NCBI GenBank assembly: GCA_036023115.1
Contig: JAYKKT010000091.1
Location: 29,020,001-29,084,000 of the forward strand
Direction of reading: 5' to 3'
From: Brasenia schreberi
Lineage: Eukaryota > Streptophyta > Magnoliopsida > Nymphaeales > Cabombaceae
DNA length: 64,000 nucleotides
Shown here: positions 43,909-56,267 of the stretch, piece by piece
Numbering within the stretch: position 1 is the first letter of the stretch
Layout of the letters: every line of letters starts with the position of its first letter
The notes under the pieces: model-generated
Seen by the model: the letters and a program-made list of their open reading frames with translations, nothing else
The model's database searches: none
What the model was told of the DNA's origin: nothing
Made by a program: the position numbers and the translations under genes

Positions 43909-46900
43909 CTCCCCTTCAAGTTGGGTGAAATATGTTGATGACGCCCAACTTGATAAATGTATTTTGAAGGTGACTGATATTAATTGCTTTAGTGAGGAAG
44001 TCAACCATTTGATTTTCGGATTTGACATAGATCAACTTGAATTCTTGATTTGCTATTTTCTCTCTTATAAAATAACAGTCGATTTCTATATGTTTCGTTG
44101 TTTCATGATGTACTGGATTGGATGCTATCTGTATAGCTGCACTGTTGTCGCTGTATAGAGATATAGGACGTAGAGACTCGAATCCTAATTCACTTACCAA
44201 AGAAGCTATCCACTATCCTTCACACATTACTTCGGCTATAGCTTTGTATTTGGCTTCTGCAGTCGATCTAGAAACCACTATATGTTTTTTACTTTTCCAT
44301 GATATAATGTTACCTCCAAGTAGAGTAACATATCTGGTAGTTGACCTCCGATCATCCAGAGAACCAGCCCAATCTGCATCAGAATAAACTTCAAGATTGA
44401 ATTGACATGATTTTGAATATAGAAGACCCAATCTTGGAGTAGATTTCAGATATCTCAAGATTTTGGAAACTGCATCCATATGATTTTTTGTTGGGGAATG
44501 TATAAATCTATTAACAATTCCAACAACATAGGTAATATCAGGACGTGTAATAGACAAATAAATCAATTTCCCTACCAATTTCTAATATTTGTTAGTTTGT
44601 CGGAATTCTTCACTATCCTTGAGGCAGAGCTTGTGATAATATAAGGACGTGTAATAGTCAAATAAATCAATTTCCCTACCAATTTCTAATATTTGTTCGT
44701 TTGTTGGAATTCTTCACTATCCTTAAGGCACACCTTGTGATTTGTCTCAATGGGACTATCAATCTTTTTACAATCAATCATATTTGTTTCCTTCAGAAGA
44801 TCTATAGTATATTTTCTTTAAGTTAGAAAAATACCTTTGTTACAATAACACTTCTATTCCCAAGAAGTAATGCAATCTGCCAAGTCTTTTAAGTCGAATA
44901 GTTGATGAAGATTCTTTTTAAGTTTTGATACTTCTTCTGTATCATCGCCTATCTCAATAATATCATCCACATATACAAGCAAAATAGATAATTTTGTACC
45001 TTTCTTAAAGAATAGAGTGTGATCATTAATATTTCTCTGATATCCCAAGTTGCACACGCCTTCACTGATTTTTTCGAACCATGCTCTAGCAGATTGTTTT
45101 AGCCCGTAGATAGCTTTATTTAGACTGCAAACTTTTCCTTCATGATCACTATTTTTTAATCTAGGTGTTAGTTCCATGTATACTTCTTCACTTAGATCTG
45201 CTTGCAGAAAAGCGTTCTTTACGTCTAGCTTCCATAGATCCCATCCCCATGTGGCTGCCATACTGAGGATTATTCTTATAGAAGTCAATTTTGCTAAAGG
45301 AGCAAATGTTTTGTTATAGTCAATTGCATTTACATAGGATTGACTATAACCTTTAGCAAAAGCCTTGCTTTATATCTTTCGAGAGTCCCATTAGCCTTAT
45401 ATTTAATGGTCTATACCCATTTGCATCTCACTGTATTTCTGGTAGGAGGAAGATCCATAATGGTCCAAGTTTTGTTCTTCATAAGTGCTGCCAATTCAGT
45501 TTCCATAGCCTCTCTCAAAGGTGAACACCTGTAGGCTTCTTCAAAACTTGTTGGAACATTGTATTTTTCAGTACTCATAACAAATTTTTGGTAATTTTCA
45601 GAAGTTTGATCATAAAAAACATAATCAGAAATAGGATACTGGGCACAAGAACACTTACCTTTGTGAATGACAATTGGAAGGTCTATAGGGGATTCTTTGA
45701 GTGGTTGAGGATTTGAATCCAAAGAAAGATCTTTGGATGGTATTTACGCGTTTTGAACTTGATCGAAGATAATTTTCCTTGGTGCTCTCTTATACATTAT
45801 GATATCTTTTTGTGCGGTAGGTCCTTCTTCTATGTCTGCTTGCTTAACTTATGTCTCACTAAGAACAAGAGGAAGAACATGTGTGAATACATCGTCTGAA
45901 GTTACTAACTCCTTCCGGGAACTATAGTAGGGAGTAAATTCTGAAAAGGTAACTTCCATGGAAATATAAATTTTTTGATGAACTAGATCATAATATTTAT
46001 AACCTTTTTGAGTATTTGAATACCCAAGAAATATACATTTAATGGCTCTAGGATCAAGTTTGTCTCGGCTTTGGATGTAGACATGTACAAAGCAAGTGCA
46101 ACCAAATATTCGGGGAGTAACATGAAATATTTTTTATTATTTACCAAGAAACTTCAAAGGACTTTCACCTTTGAGTATAAGACTTGACATTCGATTAATG
46201 AGGTAGACGACAGTAAGAACAACCTCTTCCTAATAGATTTTGGGTACATTATATTCAATGAGAAGTGTACGAACAACTTCTAAAATATTCTGATTTTTCC
46301 TCTCAGCAATACCATTTTGTTAAGGTGCATGTGAATAAGAAGTCTGATGAAGAATGCCATGTGTGTTTAGGTATTGTTTTAACTATCCATTCACATACTC
46401 CCCCCTATTATCTGAACGCAGGATTTTCACGGAAGCATTAAATTGAGTGAAGATAAACTTATGAATAATGAGAAAAAGCTCTGAAACTTTAGCTTTGGAT
46501 TTTATTAAATACATAATAGAAAGATGCATATAATCATCAATAAAAAAACAAAATACTTTTGACCAAAGATAGAGGGAACAAGACTAGGCCCCCAGACATC
46601 TGTATGAAGGAGTTCAAAGGGTGTGGAGCTTCTAGATTCACTCAAAGGATATGGAACGCGACAATGTTTAGCCAGCTGACACACTTCACATTCAAGATGC
46701 ACTTTATTGGACTGAATTTAAAGACTAGGAAGAACATAAGGGATCTTTGATAAAGGAAGATGGCCTAGACGGGAGTGCCACAATCGTATGTCATCACGGT
46801 GAGTCGTCATGGTAGAAATACCATAGGAAGCAACATGTTGAGATTCATCTTAAGGATATACAATCCTCTTCGTAGATTACTACGTCCAAAGACTTTTCTC

Positions 46901-47189
46901 ATCTTCAAATCCTGAAAAATACATCCAATAGGATAAAAGGTTACACAATAATTCAAAGATTGAGTATGAGAGCTAACTAAAAGGAGATTTATGGGAAAAC
47001 TAGGAACATGGTAAATTGATTTTATGAGAGCTAAACTTGAGTGTACACTTTCCTATCCAATCATATATGATTAAGATCCATCTGCCAACTTGATAGGTTC
47101 TTATCTTGGAAGTTTGCGATAATCAAGAAAATATGATGTCTTTCCTATCATATGGTCGGTAGCCCCTGAGTCAATAATACATGCTTTAG
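43909..47189 (-). pseudogene. C2 copia protease to RNase H remnants
   Basis: RT frame 45288-44854: [54 protein letters not shown] and an intact LLVYVDDI active site. Integrase fragments 46702-46505 (CEVCQLAKHCRVPYPLSE, LHTDVWGPSLVPSI). RNase H 44578-43916 (DADWAGSLDDRRSTT, YSDNSAAIQIASNP, HIEIDCYFIREKIA). A 104-bp duplication at 44541-44748 and several stops disrupt it. Confidence 0.85.
44541..44748. repeat. Tandem duplication inside C2, unit 104 bp
   Basis: GGACGTGTAATAG starts at 44541 and 44645. Both units contain AAATAAATCAATTTCCCTAC, CAATTTCTAATATTTGTT and GGAATTCTTCACTATCCTT. Few differences. Confidence 0.9.
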
Positions 47190-47404
47190 GCTGAGGGTCG
47201 ACGCCAAATCCTTGGCAGTCGTCCACTCTTTCTCTCTTCTTTTTCATGTTTTTACATTAGGGTGTAGGGTTTTCTCTTTATAATGGTTTTTAACTTGAAT
47301 TCTTAATATGCCCCTACTTAGTAAAAGTTATACCATGGAGCTCTTATTCGACTAGATATGAATCCAATAGGAGCAGAGATCCGTTCATTCCCTATCCTTC
47401 AACA
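47190..47404 (-). repeat. 3' LTR of C3, truncated
   Basis: Ends CCTTCAACA at 47404, followed by a purine tract on the minus strand (CCAACTTGAAGAGGCA). Its outer 75 bp, including the TG terminus and any target duplication, are missing at the junction with C2. Confidence 0.8.
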
Positions 47405-47409
47405 TGCCT

Positions 47410-47940
47410 CTTCAAGTTGGGACCTAAATACTTATAACTCCCAACTTCTCTAAAGTTCTCTTCAAGCAGCAAGCAATCGACTTCAATATGCTTAGTTCTT
47501 TCGTGAAATACATAATTACATGAAATCTACAAAGCTGCCCTACTGTATCTAAAACATTTCACTGGAAGATTCCTTCTAAATCTAATTTCTTTCATAAGAG
47601 ATAGGGCCCATAACCCTTTACACTTCCCAAGTGCAATAGTTCTATATTCTGCCTCAGCACTAGATCTAGCAACAACTGACTGCTTCTTGCTTTTCAATGA
47701 CATTATGTTTCCTCCCACACTTAGTAAATAGCTTAATATAAATCTTCTATCTTCAACAGCACCAGCCGAATCAATATCAGTATAAATTTTGATTCCTAGA
47801 TAATGATTCGGTGAATACAACAAACCGTGAGTCATAGAAGATTTTAGATATCTTATGATATGAAATATAGAATTATACGATGTCTTGTAGTAGAATGCAT
47901 CCATCAATATCTCTTTCACCCTCTTTTGAGTTGAGTTTTT
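47410..47940 (-). pseudogene. C3 copia RNase H
   Basis: From about 47910 on the minus strand: YLKSSMTHGLLYSPN, YTDIDSAGAVEDRRF, SVGGNIMSLKSKKQSVVARS, SAEAEYRTIALGKCKGLWAL. Characteristic of copia RNase H (normally YxDADWAG; here YTDIDSAG). The RTE insertion abuts at about 47940. Confidence 0.85.
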
Positions 47941-50900
47941 TATATAAATCCTCCTAAATTTTAGCTTTTGCTTCACTAACGGCCTTTTTCACTTTTTTTT
48001 TGCTTTCTTATAAGCCTCTAAAGTTTCACTAGTTTTTTTCGCATAATGTAATTTGTAACATGCCCTCTTTGCCTTGATTTTATTTTGCACTACTTCACTC
48101 CAACACCAAACATCTTTTTGTGCCGGTACACCTCCCTTAGATTCATCTAACACATCTTTCACTACTTTCCTAATATGTATAGTCATATTGTTTCACGCAT
48201 CACAAGGTGTACCAACATAATTCGAACCATCTCCTTGAAGGACTTTCTGTTTAAATATACATTCTTTCTCACTTTTGAGGTTCCACCATTTAGTCTAAAT
48301 AGCTCGATGCATTCTTTTCTTCTTTGTCCATTTTTTTATTTGTAAATTCATAACTAAAAGTTGATGTTGGTTGGTTAAACTTTCTCTTGGAATTATCTTG
48401 TTATCTTTACAACACGCTCTATCTTTTTTTTACAAATAAAGTAATCACCAAAGTTTCCATGAATACCTTGATATCCTAATGTCTCTTTACCGACATATCC
48501 ATTTAAGTCTCCTCTTAAACAAATCATCTCCCTTTGTAGAATTCTTTGAATCACCTTATCTAACTCTTTCCAAAAAGTTGTCTTTATACTATCTTTTAGT
48601 CTTACTTAGGGTGTGCAAGCACAAACTATATTTAAAACCTCTGCTCTTAACGCTAATTTAAATGTTATGATTCAGTCACCATATCATTGTATGTCTACTA
48701 CACTATCCTTTAAATCTTTATTTATGATAATACTAACTCCGTTTCGAGTCTTTTTCTTACCTAAGTACCATAATTTAAAAGTTTTATCCTCAATCTCCTT
48801 TTCTTTTTTTCCAACCCATTTTGTCTCTTCTAAACATAAAATATGAATTTTTCTCTAAATCATAGTTATACCACCTCCATTAGCTTATCAGACAATGTTC
48901 CGATTGTAGATATGAAAATTTTACTCCAAGCCTATGTAGAGACTTCAAGTAATCTTTTCAAACTACTTCTTGCGCAAGCGTACTAGCTAGTTTCCAAAAA
49001 CTAGCAAACTTTATAAATCTGACTTGTTTGGCGATTGTGGCTAAGCAAGATCTTTTCGCCTTATTGAATCGACGTTCAAGGGTCAACTTAAGCACTTTGA
49101 GGATTTGTAGGTGAGATTTCAAATTCACTTCAAAAGAAACTTAGAAAACGTGAATCAACTTGTGCACCAAGTGTTTTGGAAGATAAGATTTCATCAAGTG
49201 CTGAAAAACAGAAACTATTTTGTTTAGACATTGATTTCCAATTTTATTTCAATACCTTCTAAATTTCCAAAAAATATGAGAATTTAACAGTGATTAGACT
49301 CTCGTGTGAAGCTTCCAAAAATATTTTTGGTTTATTTTTGAGAGTTATAGTGATACAAAATTAAATCGAGAAAGTGTCTCTGCTCAGACGCTCGAAACTG
49401 TTCTGTCATAGAAATATAGAGACCCAAAGATAGGTTTGTATCTTGGTTCTCAAAGATCCTATTTTAATGCACTTGATCTTGTTGGAAATCTATGGATATC
49501 AGCTTTCTAATGAACCAAGTTTCACTGAATTTGGACAACTACAAATAGAGTTATGGGATAATTATCCAGGCTTTGTTGTAGGAAAACAATTTTGACAGAA
49601 ACAATATAGGATTTTTCCTAATTTTGCACACATTTTATTACGTAGTTGAACAACCCTAAAATTCTTAAAAATTTTAGTACAAGTGGGCTTGTGTGTGTAG
49701 ATACTGTGTGCCAAATTTTGGATTAATCAGAGTAACAATTTAGCAATGAAAAATAAAGCAATCAACATATGCGGGAATGCTGAAATCAGATTTTCTGGTT
49801 TTTACAACGTATGTGATGCAAACTCACCTGAATTTAAATTGCAACAACATAACATCCCAAAGTAAATTGTTGAAGAGAAAGGAATAAAAATATATAGATT
49901 AGCTTAAGCATAGAGGAAATTAGGAGTTATAGGATATTTATAACATATAGAGAGGTAGAATCAAGAACACAAACAATTAGAGTGCATAATCAAGAATCAA
50001 AAATTTACAGCAGATCTACTTCTTATTACATCATAGGGAGAGACAAAGCTCCATTAATATAACTCCTTTTGAATTGAATATGAAGAAGAGAATAGGGAGG
50101 AATGATGGATGGGGAATACTTGATTCCTTCCAATGATCGACTTTCAAATGAAGCTCACGGCCCTCACCTTCCCCTTTCTTTTCTCTCTTCTTTTCTCACT
50201 CTCACTCTCTAACTCTTGCAGCCCTTGCCTACCTTCCTACACTCCTCTCTCTCTAACCTTTTCCTAGAGGAAACTCACGAAAATCCCAGTCCAAGGTGCA
50301 GATCACTCAACTCTCCAATGCAAGATAACATGGAATGCCCCAAGCCATCCCCCCTTGGCCTCTATTTATAGGCTAAGGGGGACCTCTTCTAGGTCCTTCT
50401 TTAGGGCAGGTGCTCCATGGCCCAAATCCAGCCCAATCCACCTTGGTAATCACGTGGCCTTGTGGTCTCCTTTAGTTAAGGTTGGACTAGCCCCATGTGG
50501 GCTTATTCTTGGCTCAAGTTAAGTGCACCTAGGCATGGACGGTTGGGCCTAGTGCCTTCAAATGCACTCGGCTAGGCTTGATGTAGTGCTTTGATCGAAC
50601 TCCTTTGTGGCTCGTCCCATAACTTCTTACTTTGCTTGATATATCTTAATTTGGTTCATAGGCTGGGGCGTCCTCGGATTGACCCTAGCCCTCACTTGGT
50701 GCAGCCGAATGAGCCTAGTGCAACCCACGATCTTCAAGACTTGGTGCGGACTTGTGCCCTTCTTCGAGCCCATTGAGTCAAGCTTGGCCAAGGTGTCCTT
50801 GTATGCTCGAGCCATGTCTTGATGAAGCCTGTTTCTTGACTTTGATTTGGGAATTTCGAAAATCTTCATTTGAGGGTTTTGTAAAAAATTCTTGATTCAA

Positions 50901-51021
50901 AGTAGGGGTTGAAAACAAACAAATTTTTGAAATTGAGAGTATTTTTATAAAATTTATTTAGGGTATTTACACCGATATTTCAAGAACCAATACAAATCTT
51001 ATTATCTAAGACTAAATTCCA
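47940..51021 (-). mobile_element. RTE LINE fragment D, minus strand, split by an LTR
   Basis: Minus-strand sequence from 51021 to 47940 covers the 5' coding part (CTTAGATAATAAGATTTG and the endonuclease) and the linker (48186-47989: MTIHIRKVVKDVLDESKGGV, KDVWCWSEVVQNKIKAKRAC). It lacks RT and the 3' tail, which is unusual because LINE truncation normally removes the 5' end; a later deletion is likely. It is inserted between the RT and RNase H domains of C3. Confidence 0.8.
48905..50971 (-). repeat. Probable solo LTR, 2067 bp
   Basis: Perfect 5-bp duplication CCGAT (48900-48904 and 50972-50976), termini TGTAGATATG and TATTTACA, and continuity of the LINE when removed. Homologous to 18945-21723 (shared GTAGAGACTTCAA-like, CTAGCAAAC, AACTCCTTTTGAATTGAAT). 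The minus strand has TATAAATAGAGGC at 50370, a strong TATA box. No primer site or genes inside. One long LTR left after recombination is the simplest reading. Confidence 0.8.
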
Positions 51022-51029
51022 TAATTGTG

Positions 51030-52302
51030 TACTTTGGTGTTTTCTTTTTTGGTGGTTGATAACGCCATTATTCTATAAGCCTACTAGATCTCTGGATCCT
51101 GCATGACTTGACAGAATCTGTCCTGCTTGTTATGTTGTCCTTTACTGAACTTTCATGAATGAGTTTAAGAATCCATCTATTTGGGTGAGCTTACTTGGAA
51201 GCTGATATCTGGCTTGATAATGGTGAGATATATAAGTTTTTCCACTATTCTTTGGTACTTGCCCACATCTTCATATGAGTCATTCACTGTATTCACTGGA
51301 TCCTTTTTTGTTTCAATTGGTATGGTACACATATGACAATGTTCCATCTTGGTCTCTCTTAATAAATCCAAGATATACTTTCTTTGGCATGAGAATAAGT
51401 TGTTACCTTTTCTAATGATCTCAATCCTTACAAAGTAATGTAACTTCTTCAAATCTTTCAAGTTGAATAAACTGTGTAGTTTCTTCTTTAGAGAGGTAAT
51501 TCCTTGAATATCATCCCTTGTGATAATTATATCATCCACATGTACAACCAATAAGATAGTTCTATTATCCTATTTTATAAATAAGGTATGATCATACACT
51601 TCTTTTGAATCCCAAGCCAAGAACCCTTTCATTGAATTTTTTAAACTAAGTCCTAGGAGATTGTTTCAACCCATAGAGTGATTTCTTTAATTTGCATACC
51701 TTGTTCAATAAAATTTTCTGATTGTATCCTGGTGGTAAATCCATATAAATGTCTTCACTAAGATTCCCTTCAAGAAATGCATTTTTTATATCAAGTTACC
51801 ATAGTTCCCACTTCTGATTCACAACTATACTTAAAAGAATTCGTATAAATAGTCAATTTTGCTACTAGAGCAAATGTATCATTATAGTCAATTCCATATG
51901 ATTGACTATAACCTTTAACAACCAATCAAGCTTTGTACCTCTCTATGATTCCATCTGCATTGAATTTGATAGTGTATACCCACTTACAACTCACGGTTTT
52001 TTTGTTTGGTGGAAGGTCTGAAATAATCCACATTTTGTTTTGTTCTAATGCTTTGATTTCTTCGTCCATAGCAGCCCGTCATGGGAGATTCTGGTTTGCT
52101 TCTCAAAACTCTTTGGTACGTGAGTACTTTTTGCATTCATCACAAATAACTGATATTCTTTTGGAAAATTAGTATATGATACCATCTAATGTAATGGATA
52201 TGTAGTAGTCCCACATTTTTCTTTTTTAAATGCAATAGGTAAATCATCAGAAATATTAGAAGTGTTAGCTGTTACTTGAGGAGGCGGAGGAACTATTTTA
52301 GG
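51030..52302 (-). pseudogene. C3 copia reverse transcriptase
   Basis: Frame 51551-51177 begins VVHVDDIIITRDDIQGI (the YVDD motif has become HVDD) and continues SLKKKLHSLFNLKDLKKLHY, KYILDLLRETKMEHCHM and KYQRIVEKLIYLTIIKPDI. Upstream, [18 protein letters not shown] and [16 protein letters not shown] are readable between stops. Interrupted on its 5' side by the hAT copy. Confidence 0.85.
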
Positions 52303-52759
52303 CAATGTTGTAAAAACCGTATCGGTTCCTGTATCGCACTAGGCATTGATACGCCTGTATCATACCATATTATACGACATGGTATAAAAAAATTTGATAT
52401 TAAAAAATAAAAAAATTAAAATTAATGAACAAAACATATATAATATGAAGAAGCATCCATACTATAACAAAAAAAACATCTCTTAATGAAGTTATGAACA
52501 AGGCTACAAACATCCATATTCCATACCATTAACATGAATAGAATACTGAATACATTTAAGGTTTAACTTAATAAACAACAAAGTTAAAAGTACAACTTAT
52601 AATCATCAAAGATCAGAACGTTATAAAGTTATAAATAAAAAACAAATTACAATCATCCACAACGTGGATCATAATCAATAAAAACATTATAATCAATGTA
52701 GTCAGAATCACCATCATCATCTCCTCCCTCTTCCTCCTCTATAATTGGATCTGCCCATC

Positions 52760-54322
52760 CAACACTTCATTTTCATCATCTCCAACTCTAAGTTTTGCTT
52801 CGGTTTGGAGTGTCCTCCAGTTTTCATCCTCTAAATTGATAGGAGACTCATCCTTTTCGACTCAATTGTCAAGAATATCAACATTTTCGTAGCTCAACGG
52901 GTCATGTGGCACCATCATTTCTCTTCTTTCATCCTTTTGCATTTGTCTTTAAAGAAAGAATATTCAAATTATAAAGAATATCAAATACAATATAACCACA
53001 TCAATAATTCGTTATTAATAAGATTAAGAAAGAACTAAGGAACAACAAACAATATATATTTTAAAATTATTATCTTTGCCTTAACTTCATGTTATATGCA
53101 ACGTATACCAAATCACGCAGTCGAGCGTGATTATAAATAAATTTTGTAATATTTTTGCATGCATATATAGTCCCTCTTATTTCATCCATTGCACTCAAAT
53201 CTTCAAGCATTAAGTCTATATAATATGCAACACATGGAGTCCATACTAAGGATGAAGCATCTTACCAGTTGCTCCAACATTTGCAGTATTATCAGTAATG
53301 AATTGAAAAACATTTGAAACACCTACTTCGTCAACAACTTCCTCGAAAATAGAGAGTCAATTATGTGTAATTTTATTAATATGGGACAAGCCATATGATT
53401 TCAAAAATAGTGTCCCTTTAAGACAATAAATTAAGTTCACCAAATACCTACGCTAACCATCTCTCCAACCATCAACCATAATAGAAAATCCCGTATCCTT
53501 TCACAGCTCCTTAAATTCAGAACTCCATGCGTTAACAATATCAATCAATTTATGCAATAATGTGCACATGAAAACATGATAAGTAGGGACTCTATAACCC
53601 GATCCCACATTGACAATAGCATATGCCATACTTTGAAAAGAAAATGAGTTTCGAAGAATGAAATGAAGGCAATTTTCATAAAAAAATTCAATACACTTCA
53701 AATCTACAAACAACAACAACTAAGCCTTTTCCCATACTAGACGGGGTCAGCTAAATACACTTGAAATCTACTTTCTCAATTAACTCCTTTGAAGCTATAA
53801 CTGATCTAACGCTTGACTGAGCTCTAGGAGTCATACGTGGAGAGAAAATGAAGGCATCCCGCTATTTTTGACTCTAGATCCTCCTATAGTACCCCTCGTA
53901 TGCATCGGGCGAGTAAGAGCTCTTGCAGTGGAACAAGAGCCAACTCCACTGCTACTATCACCAAAACCTATATTTTTTCTCTTTTCTCTTCTTCTCCTAA
54001 TCTCTTTAGCCATCTATTCTTCAATCTCAACTATACCATGGAATTCATCACCATCGTACATCCCTTGATCAGAAGCATCTTCAAATGGTTGAGACATATC
54101 CCAACCACCTATTTCTGCTCTCTCTCTCACCCTTAATCTCTTCTTCTCTTTCGAGGCCTCCAATACCTGCTCAATCTCGTACTTCACTGCTCTGAGAACC
54201 TGAGGACATGCACTAGCATCCTTCTTGGTTCCTAAAAAGTAATGTTTCATACAAGAAATACCATCATGTTTTACTGCATTACAAAACATGCACTTGTTCA
54301 CAAGTCTATTGCCTTCATACAT
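52760..54322 (-). pseudogene. hAT transposase remnants, copy 2
   Basis: BED finger at 54322-54014 ([39 protein letters not shown]). DUF659 at 53719-53501 ([33 protein letters not shown]) continuing to about 53200. A short dimerisation remnant at about 53130-53080 ([19 protein letters not shown]). The C-terminal acidic exon at about 52920-52780. Multiple stops; the S-S-x-x-x-C-E-R-N block is deleted. Confidence 0.8.
53684..53770 (-). mobile_element. Ultra-short RTE 3' tail in hAT copy 2
   Basis: AACAACAACAACTAAGCC then TTTTCCCATACTAGACGG (to about 53751) is the reverse complement of the RTE 3' terminus, about 44 bp. It is bracketed by AATACACTTCAAATCTAC and AATACACTTGAAATCTAC, an 18-bp duplication with one difference. 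Confidence 0.87.
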
Positions 54323-54894
54323 CGCAATGTAATATTTTCATGCAGGATCGACTCAATCGGAAGCTATTAAGACAAGAGTAGACAATCAACAAGAAGAAAA
54401 AGGCTTTTTAGATGTTAAGAATCACGAAATCTGTAAAAACCTCAAATTTTTAAAGTGAAAAATCAGGTACAATGCTAAAGGAAAGAGGTATGACACGAAT
54501 TTGACAAAAACCCCCTATAGATGGGGAGTTGGATTGGGTGAAACACTTAAAATCTTGTGAATAAACCACAAAATCAACAAGAATAAAGTAAGAAGAGGAT
54601 CTGGAAGCAAGGAAATGATATAAAAAAGGGTTTGGAAAGAAGCATAAATGAAATTCACAAGTTTCGAATTTTTGAATTTTATAACAGAAAAATCAGCATT
54701 GACTCGTACGATACAGGGTGTATCGTATGATATGATATGATACACTCCCGTATCGTATAATACAGTATGATACGACATAATAAATCATAATAAGTGATAC
54801 ATATTTTTTTATCATAGCATATCTTCATATGATATACGATAAAATCATATCGTATCATACAATACAATACCATTTTTATAACATTGATTTCAAG

Positions 54895-56260
54895 GTGAGA
54901 ATCTTCATTCAAGGTAGCATCTTGGCTCTTCATTCTGACTTTCCTTTCTCCTCTAGAATAAGTTTTTCATTCAACCCCTTTTTGAGGCATGTTTTCTTGA
55001 ATATCCAACCTCATTTGGTGGAACTTCACCTAAAGGAATGATCAACAACACTATAGGAAAATAACTACTGATTGATTGGTTGTCCTTGTTCTCATAAAAT
55101 GGAACTTCCTCATGAAATGTCACATGAATGATAACATAACATCTTCTATTCTCTGTGTCATAACATTTGTACCCTTTTTGGATAGAAGAATAACCCAAGA
55201 AAATATATTTAATCACTCTAGCATCAAGCTTGTCTCTAGCATTTATATATATGTACAAAACAAGTACAACCAAAGATTTTTAAAGGAACATGAAATTATT
55301 TTTTATTTGGACATAAAAGGTAAAATGAAGAATTTCCATTAAGAAACTACACTAGGCATACGATATATAAGATAGACAACAACTAATATAATGTCTCCCC
55401 AAAAGAATTTTGGCACGTTATATCCAATCAATAATGTTCGTTCCACTTCCAATATATGTTTATTCTTTCTTTCAGAAACTCCGTTATGCTATAGAGAATA
55501 TGAGTATGATGTTTGATGTAAAATACCTTTACTGAGGAAGAACGTGTTCAAAGAGTTACTCATATACTCTCTCCCATTATCGCTGCGTACAATTGTTATG
55601 GGCAGTTGAAACTATGTATGAATAAATCCACAATACGCTCACAGAATATTTATAACTTCGTCTCTAGATCTCATGAGATTAACCATAGTAAATCTAGTAC
55701 AATCATCTATAAATGAAACAAGGTATTTATATCAATGTGAAGCAATAATAGAGCATGGTTCTCAAATATCTGAATGCACAATCTCAAAGGGTTTTAAAGA
55801 TTGAGTTTCATTGATAGGGAAGGAGGTGCGATGATGTTTTGCCTTCTGGCAAGTTTCACATCTCAAAATAAAATCATTACAGTTTTTAAATTCTGGTAAT
55901 AAAAATATGATTCTAGAAAGTGGTAAATGTCCTAGTCGTTGGTGCCACAAAGTAAGATTTGCTTTCTATTTTTCTGTAAGAAGAGTCAACCCATCTCCAG
56001 TGATGCTAGTCTCCTCATAGAAGTACAATACTCTCTTCATGCTATCCAGACCACAGATCCTCCTAGTCTTTAGTTCTTAAAAGACACAATGAGTATCATC
56101 AAGGATCACTGAACAATGTAAATCTCTAGTCAATGCATGTATAGAAAGTAAATTGACTGAGAGGGTAGGAACATGTAGGATATTATGTAGAACTTACAGA
56201 GATGTAACTATACTCCCTATCCCAATAATAGGAGTGTGAGATCCATTAGCTATCCCAATA
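54895..56260 (-). pseudogene. C3 copia integrase and protease-integrase junction
   Basis: 55273-54971 encodes YINARDKLDARVIKYIFLGY and SIQKGYKCYDTENRRCYV (integrase C-terminus). 55950-55762 encodes WHQRLGHLPLSRI, CETCQKAKHHRTSFP and FEIVHSDI (zinc-binding domain and first catalytic Asp). The middle (55280-55760) is readable with stops (ERTLLIGYNVPKFFWG-like). Confidence 0.83.
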
Positions 56261-56267
56261 ATATAAT

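Larger units (their letters stand above)
43597..47189 (-). mobile_element. Copia element C2, truncated in the protease
   Basis: 3' LTR at 43597-43908 (TGATTAAACT to GCTTTAACA), with purine tract CCAACTTGAAGGGGAG next to it on the minus strand. Coding domains run rightward from RNase H to protease. At 47185-47190 the protease frame (ACIIDSGATDHMIGK, intact D-S-G-A) stops abruptly at sequence of the next element's LTR. Gag, primer site and 5' LTR are absent. Confidence 0.82.
52303..54886 (-). mobile_element. hAT transposon copy 2, internally deleted
   Basis: Termini CAATGTTGTAAAAACCG and (reverse complement) CAATGTTATAAAAATGG; flanks ATTTTAGG (52295-52302) and ATTTCAAG (54887-54894), an 8-bp duplication with two mismatches. 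Same gene content and order as 12271-15523 but about 670 bp shorter, mostly between the DUF659 region and the dimerisation region. Both ends contain GTATC/GATAC clusters. Inserted in the C3 copia element. Confidence 0.9.
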
